Shown here piece by piece: positions 18,814 through 26,823 of a DNA stretch of 64,000 nucleotides. A program made the position numbers and the translations under genes. The stretch is from Kiritimatiellia bacterium (lineage in GTDB: Bacteria > Verrucomicrobiota > Kiritimatiellia > PWTM01), in NCBI GenBank assembly GCA_026417735.1, contig JAOACR010000018.1:1-64000 (forward strand). The letters run 5' to 3'. Below the pieces are notes generated by a model that was given only the letters and a program-made list of their open reading frames with translations, ran no database searches and was not told where the DNA came from. Positions within the stretch are counted from its first letter, which is position 1; the number at the start of each line of letters is the position of its first letter.

Positions 18814-19851
18814 ATGAGCGGACAGTATCGCTTCTCGTTTGGACCCTGGAACCTCCATGAGGGCGCCGATCCGTTCGGTCCGCCCGTGCGGCGCAGCGTG
18901 CCGATGGCGGAGAAGTTCCGCCTGTTCAAGCCGCTCGGGTTCGACGCGGTGCAGTTTCACGACGACGATGTGGTGCCGGAGATCGAACAGCTCGACGCGG
19001 CGGGCATTCGACGGCGCGCCGCGGAGGTCAAACGACAACTGGATGGCGAGGGGCTCGCCGCGGAGTTCGTCGCGCCCCGACTGTGGGAGGACCCGCGCAC
19101 GATTGACGGCGCGTACACCTCGAATGACGCCGCCTGTCGGCGCTGGGCGATCGAGCGCAGTCTGCGAACCATCGATATTGCGCGCGAGCTCGGCACCAGG
19201 TTGGTGGTGGTCTGGCTCGCCCGGGAGGGCACCTACCTCAGAGAGGCGAAGGACAGCCGCCGCGCGGTGGCGCAGATCGTGGAGGCGATCGACCGGATGC
19301 TGGAGTATGACCCGGAGATCCGGATTGCGATTGAACCGAAGCCCAACGAGCCGATGGACCACGCCTATATTCCGACCACTGGTCATGCGATGGCGATCGG
19401 GTATCTCACGCGCGATCCGTCGCGCGTTGGGGTCAACATTGAGACCGCGCACGCCGTGCTGGCGGGGCTGGATCCGTCGGACGAAATGGGCTTTGCGCTC
19501 GCGTTTGACAAGCTCTACACGGTCCATCTGAACGACCAGAACGGCCTGAAGTTCGACGAAGACCGCAGCTTCGGCAGCGTGGATCTGCGGCGCGCGTTCA
19601 ATCAGGTCCGCGTGCTGGACCGCCACGGATACGGCCGCCGCGGCGAGTATGTCGGGCTGGACGTGAAGGCGTTGCGCACCCAGCGCGGCGAGCCCGCGAC
19701 GCAGCACCTTTCGAACAGCCGCACGTTCTTTCTGATGCTGCTGGACGTGGTGCGCAGCCTGAACGCGGCGGAGGTGGACCGTCTGATTGCGGAGCGGAAC
19801 TACGAGGAGCTCGACCTGCTGATCATTCGTGCGCTGATGGGGCGCCGCTGA
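18814..19851 (+). CDS. xylose isomerase-like TIM-barrel sugar isomerase
   Basis: Probable aldose-ketose isomerase. The sequence starts as in xylose isomerases (YRFSFGPWNLHEGADPFG) and has a metal-ligand region EPKPNEPMDHAYIPTTGHA, then VGVNIETAHAVLAGLD and a late VHLNDQNGLKFDEDRSFG. It is shorter (345 residues) than typical XylA (about 390-440), so the physiological substrate may not be xylose. The start could be GTG 18811 or ATG 18814. It is first in an operon with a PfkB kinase and an MtlD-like dehydrogenase and divergent from an AraC regulator, all consistent with pentose or polyol catabolism. Confidence 0.88.
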   Translation: MSGQYRFSFGPWNLHEGADPFGPPVRRSVPMAEKFRLFKPLGFDAVQFHDDDVVPEIEQLDAAGIRRRAAEVKRQLDGEGLAAEFVAPRLWEDPRTIDGAYTSNDAACRRWAIERSLRTIDIARELGTRLVVVWLAREGTYLREAKDSRRAVAQIVEAIDRMLEYDPEIRIAIEPKPNEPMDHAYIPTTGHAMAIGYLTRDPSRVGVNIETAHAVLAGLDPSDEMGFALAFDKLYTVHLNDQNGLKFDEDRSFGSVDLRRAFNQVRVLDRHGYGRRGEYVGLDVKALRTQRGEPATQHLSNSRTFFLMLLDVVRSLNAAEVDRLIAERNYEELDLLIIRALMGRR

Positions 19852-19870
19852 CGCGCGGGGAGCTTGGCCG

Positions 19871-21103
19871 ATGGCCGCGGACGTGCTGGTGCTCAACACC
19901 GCGGTGCTCGATCTGCGCAGCCGCGGGTTCGACTTCGTGGACGCGCTGGTCGGTGCCGGCGGGCTGGCGAAGTGTCCCCTCGAGGCGCTGCCGCACCTGG
20001 CGCCGGAGGAGATTTTTGCGCTCGACCGCGAGGGTGGGGCGACGGCGGGCGGCTGTGGCAACGTCGCGCCGCTGCTTGCCCGTGCCGGGCTGCGGGTGGC
20101 GGTCGGCGCGATGCTTGGCGGTGGGCCGTTTCGCGGGCTGGACGCGGCCGGCCGCATATTTGCGGACAAGCTGGCGGCCGCGGGCGTGGACCTATCGGCG
20201 ATGGTCACCCACCCGACACTCCCGACTGGCACCACCTTCATCCACTTGGTGCCGGCGGGAGAACGGGGCGGTATCGCCTATTTTCCGAACGCGAACGACG
20301 ACTTTGATTTTGAGATCTTTCGTGCCCACGTGAAACGGTTGCGCCCGACGGTGGTGCACTACATGTACTCCGGTCTCTCCGCGCGGGGCGATGCGGACGG
20401 CGGGCGGGACCTGGCGCGTTTTCTGGCGGACTGTCGCGCGCTGGGGGCGATGACCGTTGCAGACAGCCACACGCTGGCCGGCAATCCCGCCGAGATCATT
20501 CGCCGGCGCGAGCCGGTGCCCGCCTACCGTTTGCTCGAGCCGCTCTGGCCGGAGCTGGACGTGTTGTTCACGTCGGCGGACGAGGCGCGCATGATCCTGA
20601 ACACGCTCGAGCCCACGCATCGGCTGCCGCTGGAGGACACGGGGGCGCTCTGCCGCGGGTTTCTGGACTGGGTGCTGCCGCGCGCGATGCGGTGGCGCGA
20701 TCCGCCGCGGCCGCGACTGTTTGGGGTCACTGTTGCGAATGGCGCCTGGGCTCGCGCGGTGGGCGCCGATGGGGTTGCGAGCGAAGTGGTGTTTGTGCGC
20801 TCACGGTTTCTCGCCGGCGAGGTGGTGGACCTGGTGGGGGCCGGGGACGCGTTTCGTGCGGGTGTGATCGCGTGGCTGGCGCGACACGCGCAGGATTTTC
20901 GCGCGGGCCGGCTCGCGTTGGAGGAGGCGGTTCAGCTGGGCAATCTCACCGCTTCGCTCTTCATCAAGGCGCCGCTTCGCGATCGGTGCGCCTACATCGC
21001 GCCACTGCCCAGAATGCTGGAGGTGGTGCGGGGGGGGCGCGTGTTCGACGACCTTCCAACGTTGCTAGCGGCGTTGGGAGTGGACGAGACGCAGCAGGGG
21101 TGA
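19871..21103 (+). CDS. PfkB family carbohydrate kinase
   Basis: Ribokinase-fold sugar kinase. The C-terminal PfkB signature with the catalytic Asp is DLVGAGDAFRAGVIAWL, and the N-terminal glycine-rich sugar-binding region is GGATAGGCGNVAPLLARAGL. With 410 residues it is about 100 longer than ribokinase or fructokinase; the extra length is spread through the middle (residues 190-270) and C-terminus. It lies 19 bases after the isomerase-like gene, and its stop overlaps the start of the dehydrogenase gene as GTGA. Likely it phosphorylates the ketose made upstream; the substrate is inferred from context only. Confidence 0.88.
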   Translation: MAADVLVLNTAVLDLRSRGFDFVDALVGAGGLAKCPLEALPHLAPEEIFALDREGGATAGGCGNVAPLLARAGLRVAVGAMLGGGPFRGLDAAGRIFADKLAAAGVDLSAMVTHPTLPTGTTFIHLVPAGERGGIAYFPNANDDFDFEIFRAHVKRLRPTVVHYMYSGLSARGDADGGRDLARFLADCRALGAMTVADSHTLAGNPAEIIRRREPVPAYRLLEPLWPELDVLFTSADEARMILNTLEPTHRLPLEDTGALCRGFLDWVLPRAMRWRDPPRPRLFGVTVANGAWARAVGADGVASEVVFVRSRFLAGEVVDLVGAGDAFRAGVIAWLARHAQDFRAGRLALEEAVQLGNLTASLFIKAPLRDRCAYIAPLPRMLEVVRGGRVFDDLPTLLAALGVDETQQG

Positions 21104-22359
21104 GCCGGACGCTGGTCGGATTTGGTTTCGGACCGATTCAGGCGGGGCTTTTTGTGCCCACCGCGCGGGCGGAGGGGTTCGACCGGATCACGATCGCGGA
21201 GATTGACCGCGTACTGGTGCGGGCGTTGCGGGAAAGCGGCGGTACATACGTCGTGAACGTCGCGTATTGCGACGGGCTGGAAACGCTGACGATCACGGGC
21301 GTCGAGGTGCTCGATCCGAGTGACGGGGCGGATGCGGCGGTGTTGGACGCGCGATTGCGCGCGGCGACGACGGTGGTGACCGCGCTGCCCTCTCCTTCCG
21401 TGTACGGGGCGGGTGGCCCGCGTTCGGTTGCGGCGCGGATCGCGGCGGCGCTGTGCGCGGAGGGGCCGCCGGTGGTGGTGTACGCCGCGGAGAACCACCC
21501 GGATGCGCCGCAACAGCTAGCGGCCGAGGTGGAGCGTTACGTGCCCGGGGGGGCGTTCGCTCGGCCGACGGCGTTTGTCGGCACGGTGATTGGCAAGATG
21601 AGCCAGACGCTCAGCGGCGAGGCGTTGCGGACGCGCACGGCGTTGGTGCCGGTGACACCGGACCTGGACCGTGCCTTTCTGGTGGAATCGTTTCACCGGA
21701 TCGTCGCCGGCCCCGTGCCCGCGGTGTGTGGGCGGGGGCGGATCCTCGCGTTTCGCGAAGAGGAGGAGCTGCGGCCGTTCCAGGAACTGAAGCTGTATGG
21801 TCACAATGCGGCGCACCTGCTGCTGGGCCTGGTCGCGCGCGCGCTGGGACGGCGCCGGATGCCAGAGCTGAGCGGGTGCGGGGCCGCGATCGCGGCGGCG
21901 CAGGCACTGATTGACCGCGAGTCCGGCGCCGCACTTCGGCGCCGGTGGCCATCGGTGGGCGGCGAACTCGCTTCGTCGGACACATTGCAACAATATGCCG
22001 CAGACCTCGTGCACCGGATGATTTGCCCGTGGTTGGACGACGCGGTCGGCCGGGTCCTTCGCGATCTTCCGCGCAAGCTGGCACGGGACGACCGCATCTT
22101 TGGCGCGCTGGCGGTCTGCGACCAGCATGATGTGCCTGCGCCGAACCTCGAGGCGGCGGCGCTGGGCGGTCTGGCGGTCTGGCGGGCGGAGGCCACCGGC
22201 GGGGGAGTGAGCGCCCCACTCACCGTCGAGGGCGTCGAGGCGGCGCTGCGGGAGCTGTGGGGCGGCGGGGTGGAAGCCGCGGAGCTTCGAAGTTGGGCGG
22301 TCCGGCTGCTCGCGGCCCAATCGCGCTGGCAGTCGTGGCTGGCTCAGGGCGGCGACTGA
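21100..22359 (+). CDS. mannitol-1-phosphate 5-dehydrogenase-like NAD-dependent polyol dehydrogenase
   Basis: Long-chain polyol dehydrogenase-like protein. It begins directly with a Rossmann glycine motif, GFGFGPIQAGLF, followed by the family pattern DGADAAVLDARLRAATTVVTA. The second domain has the conserved EENHPDA-like AAENHPDAP, GTVIGKMSQ and the catalytic-region motif ELKLYGHNAAHLLLG, comparable to KL-x-HN-x-GH in MtlD. The GTG start at 21100 overlaps the upstream kinase stop, so the two are coupled. Length is 419 residues. With the isomerase and kinase it could link a polyol phosphate to a ketose phosphate. Confidence 0.8.
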   Translation: MSRTLVGFGFGPIQAGLFVPTARAEGFDRITIAEIDRVLVRALRESGGTYVVNVAYCDGLETLTITGVEVLDPSDGADAAVLDARLRAATTVVTALPSPSVYGAGGPRSVAARIAAALCAEGPPVVVYAAENHPDAPQQLAAEVERYVPGGAFARPTAFVGTVIGKMSQTLSGEALRTRTALVPVTPDLDRAFLVESFHRIVAGPVPAVCGRGRILAFREEEELRPFQELKLYGHNAAHLLLGLVARALGRRRMPELSGCGAAIAAAQALIDRESGAALRRRWPSVGGELASSDTLQQYAADLVHRMICPWLDDAVGRVLRDLPRKLARDDRIFGALAVCDQHDVPAPNLEAAALGGLAVWRAEATGGGVSAPLTVEGVEAALRELWGGGVEAAELRSWAVRLLAAQSRWQSWLAQGGD

Positions 22360-22383
22360 GCGAGGAGGCGCGCGCTGGGCGGA

Positions 22384-23895
22384 TCACGGGTAGAGGCGGC
22401 CCATCATGCGAGGGAAGGGTATCGCCTCGCGAATGTGACGGAGACCGCAGATCCAGGCGATGAACCGCTCCAATCCGAGGCCGAACCCACCGTGCGGCAC
22501 GGAGCCGTAGCGCCGCAGATCCAGGTACCATTCATAGGCGGCCGGATCGAGCTTCTCTTCGCGCATGCGCGCCAGCAACGGTTCGAGGCGGTCCTCCCGC
22601 TGGCTGCCGCCAATGATCTCGCCGTAGCCTTCCGGTGCCAGCATATCCACGTTCAACACCACGCGGGGGTCATCCGGCGCCGGTTTCATGTAGAACGCTT
22701 TCACGCCGCGCGGGTAGCGGGTGATCATCAGCGGCCGGTCAAACAGACGGGAGAGAATCGTTTCCTCGTCGCCGCCCAGATCGTCGCCCCACTGGAAGCG
22801 TGCCGCGGAGTCCAGCCGGGCTGCGCGCTGCTCGAGGTCCTGGCCGAGGTGGGCGACGTCCTCTCGCAGTTCAGCGATCTCGCGGGCCAGCCGGTCCTGG
22901 GGCCACCCTTTGCGCGCGGTCTCCGCTTCGCGTTCGAGCGCGGCGAGCCGCTCGCGCATCCCGGCAAGACGTTCACGGTCGCGTTCGATTTCCTCGCGCA
23001 TGCGCCGATGGGTGTCTTCGCTGCGCAGCAGTTCCACCGCCTCGCTGTAGGTAATGCGGGGGAAGGGGGCTTTGACGCGCTCCAGCGGCGACGGATCACG
23101 GCCGAGTAAAGCGAGTTCGGCGCGGTGCTCGGCGAGCACGCGGGCGACCAGCGCGCCGACCAGTTCCTCCGCGATTGCTAGCACCTCGTCCAGCTCTGCC
23201 CACGCGATCTCCGGCTCCAGCATCCAGAACTCGGTGAGATGCCGCCGAGTTTTCGATTTTTCCGCGCGGAATGTTGGGCCGAAACAGTAGACCCGCCCCA
23301 GCGCCATTGCGGCGGCCTCGAGGTAGAGCTGACCGGTCTGCGCCAGATAAACGGTCTGGCCGAAGTACTCGACCGGGAACAGCGTCGCGGCGCCCTCGGC
23401 CGCGCCCGGCGCGAGGATCGGCGTGTCCACCCGCACGAACCCGCGCGCCGCGAACCATTCGTGAATGGTTCGGATCAGCGTGTCCCGAATGCGCAGAATC
23501 GCGCACTGGCGCGGCGAACGCAGCCACAGGTGGCGGTGACGCAGCAGAAAGTCCACGCCGTGTTCCTTGCGTGCGATCGGGTAGTCCGCGACCGGCTGGA
23601 CCACCTCAAGGCGCGTGACCGAGAGCTCCACTCCGCCGGGTGCGCGCGGGTCCGCACGAACCGCGCCGGCGACCCGCACCGACGACTCGTGCCCGAGGTC
23701 CGTGGCCACACGGAACGCCTCCGCCTGCACCGCCTCCACCACGCACTGCACGACGCCGGTCCCGTCGCGCACCAGCAGAAAGACGATTTTTCCGCCGCTG
23801 CGTCGGCCGTGGACCCACCCTTGCACGATCACCTCGCGCCCGATCTGGGTGGGTAGCTCCGCAATCCGCGACACGGTCAGCGTTTCACCGCTCAT
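22384..23895 (-). CDS. asnS: asparaginyl-tRNA synthetase with a coiled-coil insertion
   Basis: Class IIb synthetase charging tRNA-Asn, cytoplasmic. The OB domain carries VIVQGWVHGRRSGGKIVFL. The catalytic core has YFGQTVYLAQTGQLYLEA, motif 2 FGPTFRAEKSKTRRHLTEFWMLEPE, KAFYMKPAPDDPRVVLNVDMLAP-like sequence, GEIIGGSQRE and motif 3 PHGGFGLGLERFIAW. Residues about 296-365 form a charged, heptad-like coiled coil between motifs 2 and 3, where E. coli AsnRS has only a short loop; total length is 503 versus about 466. It is minus-strand, immediately upstream of a DUF481 gene with a 4-base gap. Confidence 0.95.
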   Translation of the reverse strand: MSGETLTVSRIAELPTQIGREVIVQGWVHGRRSGGKIVFLLVRDGTGVVQCVVEAVQAEAFRVATDLGHESSVRVAGAVRADPRAPGGVELSVTRLEVVQPVADYPIARKEHGVDFLLRHRHLWLRSPRQCAILRIRDTLIRTIHEWFAARGFVRVDTPILAPGAAEGAATLFPVEYFGQTVYLAQTGQLYLEAAAMALGRVYCFGPTFRAEKSKTRRHLTEFWMLEPEIAWAELDEVLAIAEELVGALVARVLAEHRAELALLGRDPSPLERVKAPFPRITYSEAVELLRSEDTHRRMREEIERDRERLAGMRERLAALEREAETARKGWPQDRLAREIAELREDVAHLGQDLEQRAARLDSAARFQWGDDLGGDEETILSRLFDRPLMITRYPRGVKAFYMKPAPDDPRVVLNVDMLAPEGYGEIIGGSQREDRLEPLLARMREEKLDPAAYEWYLDLRRYGSVPHGGFGLGLERFIAWICGLRHIREAIPFPRMMGRLYP

Positions 23896-23899
23896 CGTC

Positions 23900-24685
23900 T
23901 CAAAGCTCGAGGGCGAGGCCGGTCAGCAGAGTGACGTCGTTGTGGCGCACCCCCTCTGCCGGCCGGGTGTCGTACCGGTCCTGCAACACCGAGCGCAGGC
24001 GCGTGCGGCGACCGACGCGGGACTCGATGCCCGCTTCAATGTTCCACAGCGCGTTTGCCGCATCCGAGCTGTCCGCTGTCCATTCGAGCCGCTGCCAGAT
24101 CCGGAGTCGTTCGTCGGGGCGCCAGTCGAACTGCTCGGCGATGCGCACCGCAACGTAGGCATCGTTGATCCCCGCGACGCGCTCCCAGAGCATCGCGGGA
24201 CCGGCTTCGATGCTCCACCGCAGCCCGGGCCGGCGCAGGAGGTCCGCACCGAGCGCGGGACCGATGGTGACCCGCCGGTCAATTTCCGCCATGCGGTCGT
24301 ACATCGCCGAGGCGTCCAGTGCGGCGAACCACGGCGGCTGGAAGGTCCAGCGCACGTTGCCGAACATCTTGCCGTTGTCCACATCGCGGGCCGACGCGCG
24401 CTCGCCGGCGGCGCTTTCGCCGTAGTTGAAATCGACCCCGAGGTGGTAGGAGATCTCGTCGTTGAGATCGGCGGCGCTGACTGCACCGACGTTCAGACGC
24501 AGGCTCTCGCTGTTACCCGCGTTGAGCGAGAGACCAAGGTGCGCCGCGTGGTCGCTGCTAACCGCCGGCGTCACCTCCGGTGCATTGAGCGCGGCACGGG
24601 CGGCCCACGCGACGGCGACCAACGGCGCGGCCGTGATCGGCCGCCGGAAGCGCCATACCCGAGACGGAGAAGGGCGGGCGAGCAT
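23900..24685 (-). CDS. DUF481 family outer-membrane beta-barrel protein (YdiY-like)
   Basis: Predicted exported beta-barrel protein of the DUF481 family, whose E. coli member is described as salt-induced. After an N-terminal hydrophobic stretch (PLVAVAWAARAALNA) the sequence alternates polar and hydrophobic residues, as in barrel strands. It has the family opening LGLSLNAGNSESLRLNVGAV, then YHLGVDFNYGES, and ends in the C-terminal strand VTLLTGLALEL. Length is 261 residues. It sits between asnS and a DUF1080 gene on the same strand, with gaps of 4 and 3 bases. The function is unknown. Confidence 0.85.
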   Translation of the reverse strand: MLARPSPSRVWRFRRPITAAPLVAVAWAARAALNAPEVTPAVSSDHAAHLGLSLNAGNSESLRLNVGAVSAADLNDEISYHLGVDFNYGESAAGERASARDVDNGKMFGNVRWTFQPPWFAALDASAMYDRMAEIDRRVTIGPALGADLLRRPGLRWSIEAGPAMLWERVAGINDAYVAVRIAEQFDWRPDERLRIWQRLEWTADSSDAANALWNIEAGIESRVGRRTRLRSVLQDRYDTRPAEGVRHNDVTLLTGLALEL

Positions 24686-24688
24686 ACC

Positions 24689-25366
24689 TCAGTTCCGCGC
24701 CGGCCGCACGCGCAGATTGCGAAACCAAACCGGAGCTCCCGCATGGCGCCCCTGCAACCCGATGCGACCGCGCGTCGCCAGCGACGCGAGCGGGCGGCGC
24801 AGCCATGGGGGGATCTCGGAGCCGTCCGGGTTGCGGTCCGGCGAGGTCCACTGGCGCATGTCCATTTCGGTGACCGTGCGATCGTTCACCGCGACACTGA
24901 TCATCGGGCCCCGCGCGACAATGCGAAGCCGGTGCCAGCGGTCAGGCCCGCAGCCGGTCGGCTCCTTCGGGCCGAGGTGACCGAAGATCGCGGCACACCG
25001 CATGGTCGGCGGAACGGTCGCGTGTTGCGGCGCGGTGTCATCAAGCAGTTGCACTTCGACCGACTTTAGAATCCAGTTCGCCGGATCGGTGCAGTAGAGA
25101 ATCACGCCGCTGTTGGCGCCCGGACTGAGCCGAAACTCCAGCTCGAGCTCGAAATTCTCAAATTCCTCCCGCGTCCAGAGGCAGCGATCTTCCGAGGCGG
25201 TGAGCGCGCCATCCTCCCACCGCCAGACGCCGGGCGGCGCATCGGCGTCGGAGAGATCCGCTGCGAACAAGGGGCGCCAGCCGTCCCCGTCCGCCGGTGC
25301 GATCGTCGGGGTGAAGACCGGCAGCAGCAGGCAGGTGCAAGCCGCGACGGAAGTCGTGAGTTTCAT
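24689..25366 (-). CDS. secreted DUF1080 (3-keto-disaccharide hydrolase-like) protein
   Basis: Concanavalin-like beta-sandwich domain very common in Planctomycetes, Verrucomicrobia and relatives; some members hydrolyse 3-keto-glycosides. A signal peptide is clear (TTSVAACTCLLLPVFTPTIA). Family motifs include WRPLFAADLSD, WRWEDGALTA, FELELEFRLSPGANSGVIL, VEVQLLDD and GRIGLQGRHAGAPVWFRNLRVRP. The protein is a single domain of 225 residues. It is the first gene of the minus-strand run DUF1080-DUF481-asnS. Confidence 0.92.
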   Translation of the reverse strand: MKLTTSVAACTCLLLPVFTPTIAPADGDGWRPLFAADLSDADAPPGVWRWEDGALTASEDRCLWTREEFENFELELEFRLSPGANSGVILYCTDPANWILKSVEVQLLDDTAPQHATVPPTMRCAAIFGHLGPKEPTGCGPDRWHRLRIVARGPMISVAVNDRTVTEMDMRQWTSPDRNPDGSEIPPWLRRPLASLATRGRIGLQGRHAGAPVWFRNLRVRPARN

Positions 25367-26030
25367 TTGAGCGCCCTCATCGCTGTGAGCTCATCCTAGG
25401 GAGGCGGGGTGAGGATCGCAAGCGTACGGTCGCGCGGCCGATGAGGGACCTCGAGGCCTTTGCGGGCTTGCGGTCCGGCACGGCTCGCCAGACAGGGGGG
25501 CTTTGCGTGGCTCCTTGGAGACAGGACGCGAGGCAAAGGCGGGGCGCTGCTGTTCGCGCGTGGGCGGACGATGGCGGCGTCCATGGATTGGAAGCCGCCG
25601 GCCACGGAGTCTCCAAGGCTTGGAACGACAATACGCGACCATACGGTACGGTTGGCTGCGTGTGATGGTGGGACGGCGCACGGGTGCGGTGGAGCGCCGC
25701 TTGCCGCCTGCCGGTGCGCCGACCGCGAGTGTGGTGCGGGACTTCTGTCGCCCGTATGTGGAGCTCGCAGGGGGGACGGTAGTGGCGTGAGGGCTGCGAG
25801 TATGGGAACGCGAAGAGCAAGAAGAGATCGTGTCCCAAGCGGTGCGCGATCGCGGCAGGGATGATTTTGCGGGCAGGGGGAGGAGTCCGGAGGCTTTGTG
25901 CGGGCAGATGGCCGATTCAAGGCGACGCCGGCAAGCCTGAGGGTCTGTCCCCGAAACCGAGGAATCATTGCGGGAGCGGAACTTGCGCGCCGGTGACAAC
26001 GGGGCGCTGAAATGCGGTCGAAATTTTTTC
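25367..26030 (+). other. gene-free region upstream of the dcw cluster
   Basis: About 660 bases between the DUF1080 start and the candidate mraZ promoter. Open frames exist on both strands (for example 25460-25864 plus and 25377-25838 minus), but none has a plausible ribosome site, codon usage or a recognisable domain. The region carries two TCCAnGGnTTGGAA boxes, listed separately. It also carries a nested hairpin: GGCGCAC at 25675-25681 pairs with GTGCGCC at 25714-25720. I see no tRNA, RNase P, tmRNA or SRP RNA consensus. Confidence 0.5.
25580..25625. repeat. pair of near-palindromic TCCAnGGnTTGGAA boxes
   Basis: TCCATGGATTGGAA at 25580-25593 and TCCAAGGCTTGGAA at 25612-25625 match at 12 of 14 positions and are offset by exactly 32 bp, about three helical turns. 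Each is close to a dyad (TTCCAA/TTGGAA type half-sites). I found no other intergenic copy in this window. It may be an operator pair, or a degenerate copy of a dispersed repeat family. Confidence 0.5.
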
Positions 26031-26086
26031 TTGACGCGTGGTGGGGAATAGTGTCACATGGTGTCAGAAAGAGCAGCGAGGTGTCA
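26031..26086 (+). promoter_or_regulatory. candidate mraZ promoter with 10-bp phased GTGTCA array (putative MraZ operator)
   Basis: A TTGACG (26031-26036) could serve as -35; the matching -10 region (about 26054) is poor. Immediately downstream, GTGTCA recurs at 26051, 26061 and 26081 in strict 10-base phase, with degenerate units GTGGGG at 26041 and GAGCAG at 26071. From known biology, MraZ binds direct repeats spaced about 10 bp upstream of its own gene and represses it (TGGGN boxes in E. coli, GTG-containing boxes in mollicutes). The array sits in the right place for autoregulation. Assignment is inference. Confidence 0.5.
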
Positions 26087-26116
26087 GACTCGGTTCCAGC
26101 GTTGGGTCAGGAAGGG

Positions 26117-26575
26117 ATGGAGACGGTGCCGTATTTCTGCGGTCAGTACCGGCATCAGCTCGACCCGAAGCTGCGTCTGACGATTCCGGCGGAATGGCGG
26201 GAGAAGGTCGGTAAGCCGCCGCAGTTTTTCATCGTGCCGAGTGTCGGCGAACAGCGGCTGCTCTACGCGTACCCCGCGCGTGTGATGAGCCTGAAGTTTC
26301 GGAACATTCACAACCTTTCGATGGCGGACGCAAAGGGTCGGGCGTATCTGCGGATTATGGGGGCGCGCTCGGAGCTGGTGGGGTGGGACTCGCAGGGGCG
26401 CATTCGCATTCGGGATGAGTTGCTGGCGCACGCGGGGCTGAGTCGCAGCAGCGGAGTGCTGCTGGTGGGCAATTTCGAAGGGTTCGAGCTCTGGAATCCG
26501 GAGCGCTGGGCGGCGTTCGAGTCCGGCATTGACGATCAGGGACTGCTGGAGGCCTCCCAGTACGTCGGCGTCTGA
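26117..26575 (+). CDS. mraZ: transcriptional regulator MraZ
   Basis: Ring-forming DNA-binding protein that begins the dcw cluster and regulates it. Two tandem AbrB/SpoVT-like repeats are visible. The first has GQYRHQLDPKLRLTIPAEWR with the D-x-x-x-R motif; the second has LGWDSQGRIRIRDELLAHAGL with D-x-x-G-R. The frame is open from 26012, but that start would run through the phased repeats and give a non-homologous extension. The ATG at 26117 (METVPYFCGQY) follows GGAAGG closely and yields the normal 152 residues. An unknown small ORF and rsmH follow. Confidence 0.93.
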   Translation: METVPYFCGQYRHQLDPKLRLTIPAEWREKVGKPPQFFIVPSVGEQRLLYAYPARVMSLKFRNIHNLSMADAKGRAYLRIMGARSELVGWDSQGRIRIRDELLAHAGLSRSSGVLLVGNFEGFELWNPERWAAFESGIDDQGLLEASQYVGV

Positions 26576-26602
26576 GCTCGGGCGGAGACGGAGGATCACA
26601 CA

Positions 26603-26821
26603 ATGGTGAGGATCGCGAGGTATCTGGGAATCAACCGTTCGTTGGACAGTTCGATTGAGGAGCCGAAGCGGTACGAGCTGCCGGCGGGCGGAGTTCGGGC
26701 GTGGGAGGGCTGGTGGGGGCGCTGGGGACTGCGTCGGGAACCGACGGGGCGGCCGGCGGCTCGCGCGGTGCGCTTCCATGACCCGCTGGTGCGCAGTGGT
26801 GGTGTCCGGATTCTGTTCTGA
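26603..26821 (+). CDS. small hypothetical protein between mraZ and rsmH
   Basis: A 72-codon ORF fills the mraZ-rsmH gap. It has a good ribosome site (GGAGG about 8 bases before ATG 26603) and its stop lies 2 bases before the GTG of rsmH, so translation fits the operon. The product is basic and rich in Arg, Trp and Gly (for example GGVRAWEGWWGRWGLRREP), with no signal peptide or membrane helix. I recognise no family. It could be a coupling ORF for rsmH or a lineage-specific division factor. The tight spacing is the main support. Confidence 0.55.
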   Translation: MVRIARYLGINRSLDSSIEEPKRYELPAGGVRAWEGWWGRWGLRREPTGRPAARAVRFHDPLVRSGGVRILF

Positions 26822-26823
26822 CG

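Noticed and set aside
18706-20241. 511-codon open frame on the minus strand
   Set aside because: It is antisense to the isomerase and PfkB genes, which carry clear family motifs. The frame has no recognisable domain.
25870-25910. Possible RNase P RNA core (GGAGGAGTCCGGAGGCTTTG resembles the GAGGAAAGUCCGGGC element)
   Set aside because: The other conserved RNase P regions (for example ACAGAA near the 3' part) and the pairing partners are absent.
25377-25999. Several 130-200-codon frames on both strands upstream of mraZ
   Set aside because: They overlap each other in different frames, lack ribosome sites and show no domain. Their length is explained by GC content.
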